Shown: positions 17,960 through 26,881, counted from the stretch's first letter. The stretch: DNA of 64,000 nt from Lysinibacillus mangiferihumi (GCF_003049665.1 NZ_PYWM01000008.1:111176-175175), one strand, 5' to 3'. Numbers and translations: made by a program. The notes: generated by a model from the letters alone, not told the origin.

Positions 17960-18304
17960 ATGACACAATCAAACTGTTCACATATATGTAGTAGTTATCA
18001 TCAGGCAATAGAGTTTATAGGGAAACGTTGGATGGGAATGATTATTTATACTTTGTTGCCTGGTCCAAAAAGGTATCATGAAATTCATGCCACAATTCCC
18101 GGCATTTCTGATCGTTTACTAACAGAACGCTTAAATGAGCTTGTGAATGCAGGACTAATTGAAAAAAAATACATTGATTCATCGATAAAAAAGGTAGAAT
18201 ATGCATTAACACCAAATGGCTTGGCATTTCAGGAAGTCATAGCGTCTATTCAAAAATGGATTGATTTATGTGAATTTGAGAAAATGACAAAAGAGTCAAC
18301 ATAA
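17960..18304 (+). CDS. HxlR-family redox-responsive regulator (YodB/CatR-like)
   Basis: 114 residues. The winged helix is clear: AIEFIGKRWMGMIIYTLLPGPKRYHEIHATIPGISDRLLTERLNEL. Cys6 in MTQSNCSHIC matches the position of the redox-sensing cysteine of YodB; a second Cys at 10 is extra. YodB-type repressors lose DNA binding when this cysteine is thiolated by quinones or diamide. It is preceded by AGGAGGT, divergent from the nitroreductase, with a large double operator between. Sensing by Cys6 is inferred from family knowledge. Confidence 0.88.
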   Translation: MTQSNCSHICSSYHQAIEFIGKRWMGMIIYTLLPGPKRYHEIHATIPGISDRLLTERLNELVNAGLIEKKYIDSSIKKVEYALTPNGLAFQEVIASIQKWIDLCEFEKMTKEST

Positions 18305-18353
18305 AAAGACAAAATACCTCAAGTGTGCAACTTTTGAGGTATTTTGTCTTTTT
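18303..18353 (+). terminator. Rho-independent terminator after HxlR gene
   Basis: AAAAAGACAAAATACCTCAA pairs perfectly with TTGAGGTATTTTGTCTTTTT, starting at the stop codon; it can work in both directions. Confidence 0.8.
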
Positions 18354-18437
18354 ATTTGTCAATTGACTGATAGAATCAACTAGAAATCTTCAATTAGTGC
18401 ATTTATTATGAGTACTAAAATAGCTAATACAATGTAA

Positions 18438-18620
18438 TTATTTATAATAACTTTTGTCATTTTCCCTGACATCTTCCTCTTCTTTCTGTTGCTGTTTAAT
18501 CTTTCTATATAAAGCTTGAACTTTTTTGCCTTTGTCTTTTAGGATTTACTTAAATTCCTCCAATAGGGGAATACATAATTTTACTATAAATTCCTTTTTA
18601 TAATAAGTAAAGCCCTGTCC
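18438..18620 (-). pseudogene. Possible decayed small gene (Lys-rich)
   Basis: The minus strand shows an open stretch reading LCIPLLEEFK, one TAA, then ILKDKGKKVQALYRKIKQQQ and a Glu/Asp-rich tail ending SYYK-stop. It looks like one coding sequence interrupted by a nonsense codon. In another frame of the same DNA, a 30-residue hydrophobic peptide (MSGKMTKVIINNYIVLAILV...) could start at GAGGAAGATG. I cannot decide which, if either, is real. Confidence 0.25.
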
Positions 18621-18652
18621 ATGTGTGGCACCACTATCTTACTAGTAACAAG

Positions 18653-18695
18653 AAAAAAGACTGTAGATAAACTCCTTTTGAGTGTATCTACAGTC
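18653..18695 (-). terminator. Rho-independent terminator after the purine permease gene
   Basis: GACTGTAGATA (18659-18669) pairs with TATCTACAGTC (18685-18695); on the minus strand it ends in six T. Confidence 0.75.
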
Positions 18696-18707
18696 TCAAA
18701 ATCTTAC

Positions 18708-20054
18708 CTATTTAACATTCGGTAATACTTTATTTAACATAATGGCAACGAGCGCAGCTGTTGCTATTGGAGAGCCGAATAAATATTGTACCGTTGTAGG
18801 TAAAGCATATAAGAAATCTTTTGGTAATAGTGTTAACGCCAATGTTAAGATAACAGGAACAGCAATGACGTACATTTCTTTTTCGCCAATATGTTCATTT
18901 TTCATTACCTGTAACCCGCTAATGGCGATAATGCCACAGACGATGACAAAGACGCCACCGATCACTGCTGAAGGAATGGCAGAGATTAAGGCAGCCAATT
19001 TACCGGAAAAACCGAACAAAATAAACCAAAAACCTGCAACAATAAAGATACGACGGCTTGCAATACCTGTGATGGAAATAACCCCTGCATTTGTTGAATA
19101 GCCAGTTACCGGTGTAGAACCGAGTAATGAGGCGATGAAACAGCCAATACCCTCACCAATAACCCCACGATTAATTTGTCTATCTGTCAATGGTTTATCA
19201 ATTACATTACTTACAGCAAACCATGTACCCGTCGTTTCAGCCATTAAGACAATATAGATAATCACCATTGTTAAAATAGCTGAAAAGTTAAATGTAAAGC
19301 CGTAATCTACAAAAGGCAATTGCGGTAAGCTAAACCAATTTGCTTTTCCAACAGCCGACAAATCTAAAATACCCATAATATTTGCAGCGACACAACCGAT
19401 AAGCAACGCGATAATAACGGAGGCAATACGAAATACTCGACCTTTTTGACGGAATATAGAGCCTAGCATTACGCAGCCAATTAATACGGTAGCTGAAATA
19501 AGCGCCAAGTATATGTTTTGGCTAATCGTAGCACCAGCGCCTTCAAAAATATTACTACTTAAACCAACGGGCATAAGGGATAAGCCAACGACGAAAATAA
19601 TTGTACCGCCTACAATTGGGGGAATAAATGTTTTAACGATTTTGTTGAAAATATCTGTATAACCTAAAATGATGACAAAAATGGCCCCAATCAGGCTTGC
19701 ACCCAGTACAGCGCTCCAACCAAGTTCGCCACTGCCACTTGCGGCATAGATACCAACTATCGCTCCTAATGGTACATACGAGGGTCCTTGTGCGATTGGA
19801 AGCTTCATGCAGAAATGGCTTTGGACAATCGTCGCAATCCCTGCTGCGATAAATGTTGATTGTATTAAAGCACTTGCTTGTCCTGATTGCATGCCTATTA
19901 ACATCGCAATTAGGAAAGGTACGACATAGACGTCCATGGCCATTACATGTTGTAAACCTAGAAGAGCGGATTGACCGAATGGTACTTTGTCATCGGGTAA
20001 AACGGTTAAATGTGCGGTATTACTGTTTGCTAAATTGTTTTTTTGCGTTTCCAC
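18708..20054 (-). CDS. NCS2 family purine permease (xanthine/uracil/guanine type)
   Basis: About 448 residues with about 14 hydrophobic segments. Family marks: SALLGLQHVMAMDVYVVPFLIA at the N-terminus, LPIAQGPSYVPLGA in TM3, and the substrate motif region GSTPVTGYSTNAGVISITGIASR. I prefer the GTG at 20054, seven bases after GAGGTGG; the GTG at 20066 would lie inside that site. It lies about 85 bp after the guanine deaminase gene on the same strand, so purine or guanine uptake is likely. Exact base specificity cannot be read. Confidence 0.88.
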   Translation of the reverse strand: METQKNNLANSNTAHLTVLPDDKVPFGQSALLGLQHVMAMDVYVVPFLIAMLIGMQSGQASALIQSTFIAAGIATIVQSHFCMKLPIAQGPSYVPLGAIVGIYAASGSGELGWSAVLGASLIGAIFVIILGYTDIFNKIVKTFIPPIVGGTIIFVVGLSLMPVGLSSNIFEGAGATISQNIYLALISATVLIGCVMLGSIFRQKGRVFRIASVIIALLIGCVAANIMGILDLSAVGKANWFSLPQLPFVDYGFTFNFSAILTMVIIYIVLMAETTGTWFAVSNVIDKPLTDRQINRGVIGEGIGCFIASLLGSTPVTGYSTNAGVISITGIASRRIFIVAGFWFILFGFSGKLAALISAIPSAVIGGVFVIVCGIIAISGLQVMKNEHIGEKEMYVIAVPVILTLALTLLPKDFLYALPTTVQYLFGSPIATAALVAIMLNKVLPNVK

Positions 20055-20150
20055 TAAGATGCCCACCTCAAATGTTAAGTTTATAAATAAAACGACTGAG
20101 TGACCTCCATCTGTTGCTACAGAGAAGGGGAGACCACTGTTTGCGTTAGA

Positions 20151-21521
20151 TTATTCTGTTCTTTCGTGCACTTTAATGCCTTGCACCCATACTTCTCGAA
20201 TATTTTCAGGACGTACTAGATACATGATTTTTTGGAAGATATCAATCAGTTCTTCTTTGTTATCAAAGATTGGTAGTTTAGCAGATGCTACTTTTGTATC
20301 GATTACTTGAACATCCCACGTATAGTTTTCTTGTAAGCGACCTATTGGAAGACTTAAACTTTCACCACCGCCAGCTGTTGCTAAATAGAATGCTTCGTTG
20401 ATAGTAATGCGCGAATTTGGCACGCCACGTTTGTCTGCAGGAAGTGCTGTATTCACACCATCTTCCAACATTCTAGACGACATTACCGCCTGTCTTGCAT
20501 TATCAAAAAGACTAGGTGAGAAGCCACCTGAAATGTCTGAGCCTAAACCAATATCTACACCTTTTGCATGGAAGCGGGCAATGGGAATAACGCTGTTAGC
20601 AAAATAAGCATTTGAAATTGGACAATGGCCGATAGCAGTACCAGTTTCAGCAAATAGTGTGGCATCTTCATCGTTTAAGAAATTACAATGTGCCATAACA
20701 GACTTATCACCTAATAGACCAAAATCATGTAAAGCGTAGGCATCATTTTTGTTGAAGCGGTCTTGCACGTACCTATGCTCCCAGTCACTTTCACTACAAT
20801 GAGATTGAATATGTGTATCATACTTAGCTGCCAATTCACCTAAACCTTTTAAAGCACTATCTGTACAACTTGGAATAAAGCGAGGTGTTACAACAGGATA
20901 TACGCCTTGCTTGGTAGATTTCGCTAATTCTTTAACAGCTAAAATAAACTCTTCTGTATCCGCTAATGCTGTTGCCGTATTTGCATCTCGATAAAATGCA
21001 GGGTTTTGTTCAGGGTCATCCATGACAACTTTCCCAACAAGACCACGTTGTCCTTTTGTAGCACAGATTTCAGCTAATAATAGGCTTGCTTCCTTATGAA
21101 CTGTTGCAAAGTACAACGATGTTGTTGTGCCATTGGCAAGAAGGGTACTTACTAAATCTTCATAGACCTCTTTCGCAAATGCTAAGTCCGAGAACTTCGA
21201 TTCGATAGGGAAGGTATAGGTGTTGAGCCAGTCATATAGGGGGATGTCTAGAGCAGTACCGGCTTGAGCCCATTGTGGTGCATGGACATGCAAATCGACA
21301 AAGCCAGGGAAGAAATATTGGCCATCAGTTAATTGGTAGAAATTTTCTTTCCCTTTATATGTATGTAGTACTGTTTGATAGTCAGGATGCTCTGGCGCAA
21401 TCGTTTTTTCAATTATTCCGTCTGCGTTAATGCAAAACAGGTAGTCTTGTAAAATTTGTACTTCTTTGGAAGACTTACTTGAAAATGCAGTTCCTTTGAA
21501 AATTTGCGTATATTTAAACAT
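20151..21521 (-). CDS. guaD: Guanine deaminase (amidohydrolase type)
   Basis: 456 residues. It converts guanine to xanthine and ammonia with Zn in a TIM barrel. PGFVDLHVHAPQWAQAGTALD carries the first metal His pair, and PLYDWLNTYTFPIESKF is the guanine-deaminase signature. Later metal ligands appear as HSHCSESDW (about 220), VMAHCNFLND and LGSDISGG. This is the large E. coli-like form, not the small cytidine-deaminase-like GuaD of B. subtilis. It is the first gene of a two-gene unit with the purine permease. No purine riboswitch was seen upstream, only a promoter. Confidence 0.9.
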   Translation of the reverse strand: MFKYTQIFKGTAFSSKSSKEVQILQDYLFCINADGIIEKTIAPEHPDYQTVLHTYKGKENFYQLTDGQYFFPGFVDLHVHAPQWAQAGTALDIPLYDWLNTYTFPIESKFSDLAFAKEVYEDLVSTLLANGTTTSLYFATVHKEASLLLAEICATKGQRGLVGKVVMDDPEQNPAFYRDANTATALADTEEFILAVKELAKSTKQGVYPVVTPRFIPSCTDSALKGLGELAAKYDTHIQSHCSESDWEHRYVQDRFNKNDAYALHDFGLLGDKSVMAHCNFLNDEDATLFAETGTAIGHCPISNAYFANSVIPIARFHAKGVDIGLGSDISGGFSPSLFDNARQAVMSSRMLEDGVNTALPADKRGVPNSRITINEAFYLATAGGGESLSLPIGRLQENYTWDVQVIDTKVASAKLPIFDNKEELIDIFQKIMYLVRPENIREVWVQGIKVHERTE

Positions 21522-21563
21522 AGTTTACACCTCAATGTTCGTATTTTGATATCAGCAGGGAAT

Positions 21564-21592
21564 ATTATAGGATAAAAACACTGCGAAGTCTA
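21564..21592 (-). promoter_or_regulatory. Candidate sigma-A promoter of guaD-permease unit
   Basis: TAGACT (21587-21592) and TATAAT (21564-21569) are 17 bp apart on the minus strand, about 43 bp before the guaD start. Confidence 0.55.
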
Positions 21593-21732
21593 TGAAAAAA
21601 CGAATAAATTGCATTGTGATATAAGGGTAGTAAATAGAGTTTTACAGCAATTTAATGACATGGAAATATATATAGTTTTAGGAATAAAAAAATCAAAATA
21701 GGGGTTGGCAACTTAAAAATTTTTAAATAAAA

Positions 21733-21753
21733 TATAATTGAGAATTACTATCA
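21733..21753 (+). promoter_or_regulatory. -10 element with overlapping Fur-like box
   Basis: TATAAT (21733-21738) is followed directly by TGAGAATTACTATCA (21739-21753), which matches the 7-1-7 Fur consensus TGATAAT-N-ATTATCA at 12 of 14 positions. Binding here would block the start site of the transcript for the secreted protein at 21890. Related PerR or Zur boxes cannot be excluded. Confidence 0.45.
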
Positions 21754-21787
21754 ATTAAAAATCTATCACAAAAAGGGAGGTGGCAGT

Positions 21788-21829
21788 ATGGTTTATTTGA
21801 ATTCAGCAAGGTATAAAAATGGTGATTAG
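21788..21829 (+). CDS. Possible 13-residue leader peptide
   Basis: MVYLNSARYKNGD begins at an ATG after AAAGGGAGGTGGC, one of the strongest ribosome binding sites in this area. It lies between the Fur-like box and the secreted protein. It could be a leader peptide or just the 5' end of an old gene. Confidence 0.3.
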   Translation: MVYLNSARYKNGD

Positions 21830-21889
21830 ATTATTCTAACTTTCACTGCTAGAATCACTATACTTACTAAACAGAGAAAGGAGCATACT

Positions 21890-22531
21890 ATGAAAAAAAT
21901 AAGTAGTGTATTCATTTTATTTGTAGTAGTTATAGGATTAGTAATCCCTAATTTTGCTGTGGCAGCAAGTGAGAATGGACAAGATAATCCATTTGAAGCG
22001 CCAGAAAAATATGTTTCCTATCTGAAGTCATTTGGTGATACGTATGATGAATTCATTCAGCAATATAGTGAATTATCGAAAGAAAAGCAGGAAGTAATTT
22101 TAGATGTTCTGCAAAATGGTGGTAATTTTGACGTAGAACTTACTGAAAGCAGTATGCAAAGCAATGAAAAACATAGATATACTAGAGCAACCGTACAAAC
22201 TAGACCTGTATCATTTGATGCAGATTTTAGATTATTCGGGATAACTTTTGTGAAAATTAGATTAGAAGGTAGATTTGAATATAGTAATCAAAGAGTAACC
22301 TCTGTACAGTATAAAAATGCTTACATTGTTCAGAATTTTGTTCCTTTAAGTGGTTTTGAAAGAACTTCGTTAGATGCGTATGTTAGTGATGGTAAATTTT
22401 ATGCGAGTGCTGCATTTACAGCCTTTGTAGGTGCAAAAATAGGAGATAATGTTATTGGGGTGCGTCCAAGAACTTTTAACATTCAATTAAATTCTGACTA
22501 TAGAGGGAATGTGAATGGATATGCTTGGTAG
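21890..22531 (+). CDS. Secreted protein of unknown function
   Basis: 213 residues with a signal peptide: MKKISSVFILFVVVIGLVIPNFAVAA, probable cleavage after AVAA. The mature part starts with an acidic helical stretch (FEAPEKYVSYLKSFGDTYDEF) and ends in a region rich in beta-type alternation. There are no cysteines or enzymatic motifs. RBS AAAGGAG. The upstream Fur-like box suggests iron-responsive expression. It overlaps a 32-residue membrane peptide gene. I do not recognise the family. Confidence 0.8.
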   Translation: MKKISSVFILFVVVIGLVIPNFAVAASENGQDNPFEAPEKYVSYLKSFGDTYDEFIQQYSELSKEKQEVILDVLQNGGNFDVELTESSMQSNEKHRYTRATVQTRPVSFDADFRLFGITFVKIRLEGRFEYSNQRVTSVQYKNAYIVQNFVPLSGFERTSLDAYVSDGKFYASAAFTAFVGAKIGDNVIGVRPRTFNIQLNSDYRGNVNGYAW

Positions 22532-22613
22532 GAAATTAAGCATAATTGTGGGAGTATGTTTGGTTGTTTTTTTGATCATTTTATTCATTATTATTAGTTT
22601 AAAAGCTAAATAA
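22515..22613 (+). CDS. Small membrane peptide (32 residues), coupled to secreted protein gene
   Basis: MDMLGRKLSIIVGVCLVVFL continues as a hydrophobic helix and ends SLKAK. The ATG at 22515 lies 7 bp after AGAGGG and overlaps the last codons of the secreted protein gene, which suggests translational coupling. A terminator follows at once, so it is the last frame of the transcript. One transmembrane helix with a positively charged C-terminus. Function unknown. Confidence 0.5.
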   Translation: MDMLGRKLSIIVGVCLVVFLIILFIIISLKAK

Positions 22614-22621
22614 ATAATCAC

Positions 22622-22651
22622 GACTCAAGTGTAAATGCTTGAGTCTTTTTT
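22622..22651 (+). terminator. Rho-independent terminator
   Basis: GACTCAAG (22622-22629) pairs with CTTGAGTC (22638-22645) followed by six T. Confidence 0.8.
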
Positions 22652-22781
22652 GTGTGAAATGCAATCAGTGTTATTGTAGTTTGTAAAATTATTTTTTTGA
22701 ATATTGGTAAAATTTATAAATTTAATTGCTTTATTAAGGAGCATTCAGTATCCTTTTATTAACAAAGGGGGAGAGGATGCG

Positions 22782-23975
22782 ATGAATCGTCAACACATTG
22801 GTATTTTATTTGGGGGAGTACTTTTACTAGTTGTAGCGATGGGAATTAGCCGTTTTGCATTTACGCCGATTTTGCCGTTTATGCGGGAAGATGTTGGCTT
22901 TTCATTTGAGGTTGCAGGCTTTTTAGCATCTAGTAATTATATTGGTTATTTTATTGGGGCATTATGGGCGGGATTTATTTACCGACAGCGGAAACATTTT
23001 TTACTGTTGAGTGTGGTATTAAATGTCATTTCTGTTGTGCTTATGGGGCTAATTGAGCTCTATAGTGTTTGGCTTGTTCTACGATTAATTGCAGGGATTA
23101 CAGGGGGACTTATTTTTGTTTTAACTTCTAGTATTATTATGGATTATTTGGCCAAACAAACGCTCACAAAGTGGTCAGGCTATTTATTTAGTGGTATAGG
23201 GCTTGGTATTGCCATTTCAGGTTTATTCGTACCTTTTATTGAAGCACGTTTTGCTTGGCAAGGTACTTGGATTGGCTTAGGCATTTTATCCGCACTATTT
23301 TTAGTGATTACATTTCTATTATGGAGAAATTTACAAGTACACGATAGCGTGAAAGTAACGAAAACGGCAGATGCAAAAATGTCGCGGGGTTTTATGCCTT
23401 GGCTAATTGCGGCATATGGGTTTGAGGGGCTTGGTTATATTATAACAGGTACATTTTTAGTGGACATTATTCACAACATTCCATCGCTCCAAGCATATTC
23501 CTCTTATAGTTGGGTGATTGTAGGCGTAGCGGCCATTCCATCTGCTCCAGTTTGGACAGTACTATTAGAGAAGTTTTCTGCAATAAAAATTTTATTTGTG
23601 GCTTACATACTACAAGTGCTAGGGATTTTGTTGCCAGTATTTTCACAAACAGTATGGAGTGTGCTATTGTCTTCATTTTTATTTGGTTTAACATTCGTCG
23701 GTATTGTTACGCTAACAACTGCCTATGCTAGACAGCTATTTCCAACACAGAGTGGTCCAGTCGTGTCATTGTTGACAACGTTCTATGCGTTTGGACAAAT
23801 TATCGGGCCAATTATAGCTGGACAACTTGTGGTCATTTTTAATAGCTACAAGGCAGCACTCATTTTTGCAGGTAGCATTGTATTGCTAGGACTAATTGTA
23901 ATGTTATGCGGTAAATGGATCGTATTAAAACAACAAGAGAAGATAGCCAATTTAAACATGCAATCCAACCATTAG
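22782..23975 (+). CDS. MFS transporter, YbfB/YjiJ type
   Basis: 397 residues with about 12 membrane helices. The N-terminus MGISRFAFTPILPFMREDVGFSF matches the YbfB-like MFS group, whose substrates are not defined. The ATG at 22782 follows GGGGGAGAGG; the open frame further upstream has no ribosome binding site. No neighbouring gene gives a clue to cargo. It is followed by palindromic repeat copy 1 and a decayed fragment. Confidence 0.85.
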   Translation: MNRQHIGILFGGVLLLVVAMGISRFAFTPILPFMREDVGFSFEVAGFLASSNYIGYFIGALWAGFIYRQRKHFLLLSVVLNVISVVLMGLIELYSVWLVLRLIAGITGGLIFVLTSSIIMDYLAKQTLTKWSGYLFSGIGLGIAISGLFVPFIEARFAWQGTWIGLGILSALFLVITFLLWRNLQVHDSVKVTKTADAKMSRGFMPWLIAAYGFEGLGYIITGTFLVDIIHNIPSLQAYSSYSWVIVGVAAIPSAPVWTVLLEKFSAIKILFVAYILQVLGILLPVFSQTVWSVLLSSFLFGLTFVGIVTLTTAYARQLFPTQSGPVVSLLTTFYAFGQIIGPIIAGQLVVIFNSYKAALIFAGSIVLLGLIVMLCGKWIVLKQQEKIANLNMQSNH

Positions 23976-23980
23976 TTAAG

Positions 23981-24027
23981 GGTGCCTGACACCCAGAATA
24001 TTCTGAATTGTTTATGTACCTGACACC
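23981..24027. repeat. 47-nt palindromic repeat, copy 1
   Basis: It begins GGTGCCTGACACC and ends CCTGACACC with a central AATTGT. Copies of the same 47-nt length lie at 24104, 25200 and 26882. This copy differs most in its right arm. Confidence 0.7.
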
Positions 24028-24102
24028 AAAGGAGCATATGCGACTTTGCAGAAAGCACTTGAAATAGGTGCTACTACCGTCATTTTAAAAGAATATAAGT
24101 AA
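24028..24102 (+). pseudogene. Gene 3'-end remnant
   Basis: Between repeats 1 and 2 the plus strand reads TKGAYATLQKALEIGATTV then ILKEYK-stop in one frame, without a start codon. It looks like the last 25 codons of a gene whose 5' part was lost. No family assigned. Confidence 0.3.
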
Positions 24103-24103
24103 A

Positions 24104-24150
24104 GGTGCCAGTCACTCAGAATATTCAGAATTGTTCGAGTGTCAGGCACC
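24104..24150. repeat. 47-nt palindromic repeat, copy 2 (also terminator-like)
   Basis: GGTGCCAGTCACTC pairs with GAGTGTCAGGCACC with two mismatches; TTTTT follows. It lies about 65 bp before the start of the Rpn-type nuclease gene. Confidence 0.8.
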
Positions 24151-24214
24151 TTTTTCGTTTTTTTCTAAATCAAAAAAATGTTATAATTGTGGTAAATCAA
24201 TTGGAGTGATGCGC

Positions 24215-25192
24215 ATGAGTGTAAAGACTTTTCGTAAAATCCCACTTGAAAAATTTATAGATTTAAAAGTAGATTATGCTTTTAAACAATTATTTGGTAC
24301 GGATAAGAATAAGGCTATTACTATAGTATTCCTGAATGCTTTATTAAATCGTACAGGGAGAAACGCTATTAAAGAAGTTACTTTTATAAGTCAAGAATTT
24401 GGTAGTGAACATGTAGATGATAAGCAATCTCGCTTGGATATTTTAGTTAAAACACAAGATGATTTATTTATTAATGTTGAAATTCAATTAACCAATCAAT
24501 ACGATATGATGAAACGAACACTGTACTATTGGTCAAGAATTTATACTTCGCAACTTCGTAAAGGGATGGGGTATCATAAATTACGACCGACAATTACTAT
24601 AAATATTTGTAATTTTACATTATTTGAACACACTAAAAATTATCATTCTATTTTTCAACTCTTTGATGATCAAGATAATTTGAAAATGGATGATGTACTT
24701 GAAATACATTTTATCGATATTAATAGGTTTATACAGCAATGGTATGCAAAACAATTGGATTCTTTTAAAAATGTCTTGGATAGATGGTTAATGCTATTGG
24801 GAATGGTTGATGGACGTAAAGAGAAAGTCTATAAAGAAATTTATTTAGAATTGGAGGAGCTTGCCATGAAAGATGAGGAGTTATTCAATGCTATGAATGT
24901 TTGGCAAGATTTAAGTCAATCCCCTGAAGATTATTATGCATATCAATCTCGTTTGAAATATATCCTTGATGAGGCGGCGAAGATAGAAGATACAAAATAT
25001 ATAGCTGAGCAAGAAGGGTTATTAAAAGGAATAGAACAAGGAATAGAACAAGGAATAGAACAAGGAGAAAAAAAGGTGCAGAAGGAAATTGCGTTAAAGT
25101 TATTGAAGAGAGAAACCAATATTGAAACAATCGCAGAACTAACAGAGTTAACAATTACTGAAATTGACCAGTTAAAAGAATTGCTTGATTAA
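24215..25192 (+). CDS. Rpn-family PD-(D/E)XK nuclease/putative transposase
   Basis: 325 residues from ATG 24215, which is 8 bp after TTGGAG; earlier in-frame codons lack a site. N-terminus FIDLKVDYAFKQLFGTDKNK is the family hallmark. The nuclease core reads SRLDILVKTQDDLFINVEIQ (D...ExQ). The C-terminus has three GIEQ repeats, common in this family and prone to length change. Rpn proteins are DNA endonucleases linked to RecA-independent recombination and, lately, phage defence. It is bracketed by two copies of a 47-nt palindrome (24104 and 25200), which suggests it moves or is maintained with them. Confidence 0.88.
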   Translation: MSVKTFRKIPLEKFIDLKVDYAFKQLFGTDKNKAITIVFLNALLNRTGRNAIKEVTFISQEFGSEHVDDKQSRLDILVKTQDDLFINVEIQLTNQYDMMKRTLYYWSRIYTSQLRKGMGYHKLRPTITINICNFTLFEHTKNYHSIFQLFDDQDNLKMDDVLEIHFIDINRFIQQWYAKQLDSFKNVLDRWLMLLGMVDGRKEKVYKEIYLELEELAMKDEELFNAMNVWQDLSQSPEDYYAYQSRLKYILDEAAKIEDTKYIAEQEGLLKGIEQGIEQGIEQGEKKVQKEIALKLLKRETNIETIAELTELTITEIDQLKELLD

Positions 25193-25199
25193 ACCTTTA

Positions 25200-25246
25200 G
25201 GTGCCGGGCACTCGAAATTTTCACAATTGTATGGGTGCCAGGCACT
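25200..25246. repeat. 47-nt palindromic repeat, copy 3
   Basis: GGTGCCGGGCACTC ... GGGTGCCAGGCACT with central ACAATTGTAT, placed 8 bp after the nuclease stop codon and before the ABC permease stop on the other strand. Confidence 0.75.
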
Positions 25247-25248
25247 TC

Positions 25249-25959
25249 TTACATTTTCTTTTTTCGATTCAAAATAAAAAAGTATAACCATATTACTAGT
25301 ATGCTATAAATAAAAATCCAAATAAATTGCCAATAAAAACCGGCTGGTATTACGTTGATGCTATCATCTGAACTCATCATTTCTAAAGAAAGATGTACAG
25401 GGGGTAAGAGCCATAAAAGACCCTTTACTTGTAAAATAACGCTTTTTAACGAGGCAATAGCTAAAGAAATAATTAAGATACTAAGTACACCCCACCAAGA
25501 ATTTTGTCTATTTTTTACTAGTTCTCTTGTGAAAATGGCAGAGAGTGCAATAGCTAGAATAGAAAGGCTAAAATGAGCTAGGAAGCCCAATATGATATGC
25601 CATAAACTTGGTCGTTCACCAAATGCACCGATTATTATAGGGTACAACACTGACACACAGCTTAGACAAAAGCCAATTACGATACAAATCAAATAAAGCG
25701 TAACAAAATACACATTTTGCCCTTTAGCATGTAGTATAGTAATGACTTTTTGTCCTTCGTCCTCCGCATGAAATATTGTTACTGTAAACCATCCCATCAG
25801 TAAAAAGAGAAGAGTCGAAGTAAATGAGTAACTATCCAATATTGGGTTTGGTACAAATGCATAATTGACTACCGTACATAAAATGAAAATGAAAAAAGGC
25901 GGAAGATATTTGTAAGTCCTTATATAGTTACTGAATTGATAGTGTAATAAACTCATCAT
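25249..25959 (-). CDS. ABC transporter permease subunit
   Basis: 236 residues with six hydrophobic segments, about the size of ABC-2 type permeases. It starts at ATG 25959 after AGGAGG and ends in a Lys-rich NRKKKM tail. The gene for the ATPase ends 17 bp upstream, so they form one transporter. No recognisable family marks beyond topology; the cargo is unknown. Export of a peptide or drug is possible. Confidence 0.75.
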   Translation of the reverse strand: MMSLLHYQFSNYIRTYKYLPPFFIFILCTVVNYAFVPNPILDSYSFTSTLLFLLMGWFTVTIFHAEDEGQKVITILHAKGQNVYFVTLYLICIVIGFCLSCVSVLYPIIIGAFGERPSLWHIILGFLAHFSLSILAIALSAIFTRELVKNRQNSWWGVLSILIISLAIASLKSVILQVKGLLWLLPPVHLSLEMMSSDDSINVIPAGFYWQFIWIFIYSILVIWLYFFILNRKKKM

Positions 25960-25975
25960 GTATCTAATAAACCTC

Positions 25976-26854
25976 CTAGAAATGGGTATGAAATTGTTCT
26001 TTCTTTGAATTTAGAGGCATGAGCTCTTTAATGGAAGCTTCGTGTTGAAGTAAAGCCAAAAGGGCTTTGTCCGTATCCCTGCTTTTTACAGTTACTGTAA
26101 GCTCTTGATTGCCATTATTTAATGTGCGCATTTGATTGATTTGGATAAAGGAAAGTACTGAATCAAGTGATTTATGGCTGGGAAACTCAAACACTATTTG
26201 ATTGTTTTGGTTAGAAGCTTCTGAAAATGATTCCAGTTGTTTCACTTGGCTACCTTCAATTAATAAAATCCGATCCACCAGGTTTTCCAATAATTTGGTT
26301 TCGTGACAGGTTAATAAAATACTATATCCTTTCTCTTTTAAAGACAAAAGGGTTTTTTCTAGTTCATTTTGGGCACGAGGATCAAGTCCGGATAAAGGTT
26401 CATCCAAAATTAGAAGATGTGTTTCTTCAAGCATTGCCTGCATAATCATAATCTTTTGCTTCATGCCTTTTGAAAAATGAGTAATTCGTGTCGAACGAGC
26501 CTCAAGCATATTGAATATCTCAAGTAATTGATCTATTTTTTCTTGTAATGGCTTCCGAGGTATTCCACTTATTTTACCCATATGAAAAAGATACTCTTCT
26601 GGCGTAAAGAGTACATGTGAAGGAGTAATTTCGGGGACGTACCCAATTTTTAAAGATTGTACATGTCTAGTAACTGCGCCACTATCTGAATCGATTATAC
26701 CTCCAATAATTTTTAGTAGCGTACTTTTACCAGAACCATTCTTCCCTACAAGTGCGACAATTTCCTCTCCATAAATGGAAAATGAAATGTTATCTAAAAC
26801 TTTCTTTGTTTTATATTGTTTAGAAATATTTTGTACTTCCATTAACGTATTCAT
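25976..26854 (-). CDS. ABC transporter ATP-binding protein
   Basis: 292 residues. Walker A GKNGSGKST at 37-45, Q-loop region GYVPEITPSHVLFTPEEYLF, signature THFSKGMKQKIMIMQAML (a variant of LSGGQ), Walker B HLLILDEPLSGLDPRA and the switch His in LLTCHET. A C-terminal extension of about 75 residues is typical of ABC-2 exporters of the CcmA/NatA group. The first of the two-gene unit. GGTG precedes the ATG at 26854; an internal ATG at codon 5 is possible. Confidence 0.9.
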   Translation of the reverse strand: MNTLMEVQNISKQYKTKKVLDNISFSIYGEEIVALVGKNGSGKSTLLKIIGGIIDSDSGAVTRHVQSLKIGYVPEITPSHVLFTPEEYLFHMGKISGIPRKPLQEKIDQLLEIFNMLEARSTRITHFSKGMKQKIMIMQAMLEETHLLILDEPLSGLDPRAQNELEKTLLSLKEKGYSILLTCHETKLLENLVDRILLIEGSQVKQLESFSEASNQNNQIVFEFPSHKSLDSVLSFIQINQMRTLNNGNQELTVTVKSRDTDKALLALLQHEASIKELMPLNSKKEQFHTHF

Positions 26855-26881
26855 TCGTACACACCTTTTTTATTAGTGATT

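Noticed and set aside
21522..21700. Purine riboswitch before the guanine deaminase gene
   Set aside because: Looked for because of gene function; the conserved purine-riboswitch core is absent and only a sigma-A promoter is seen.
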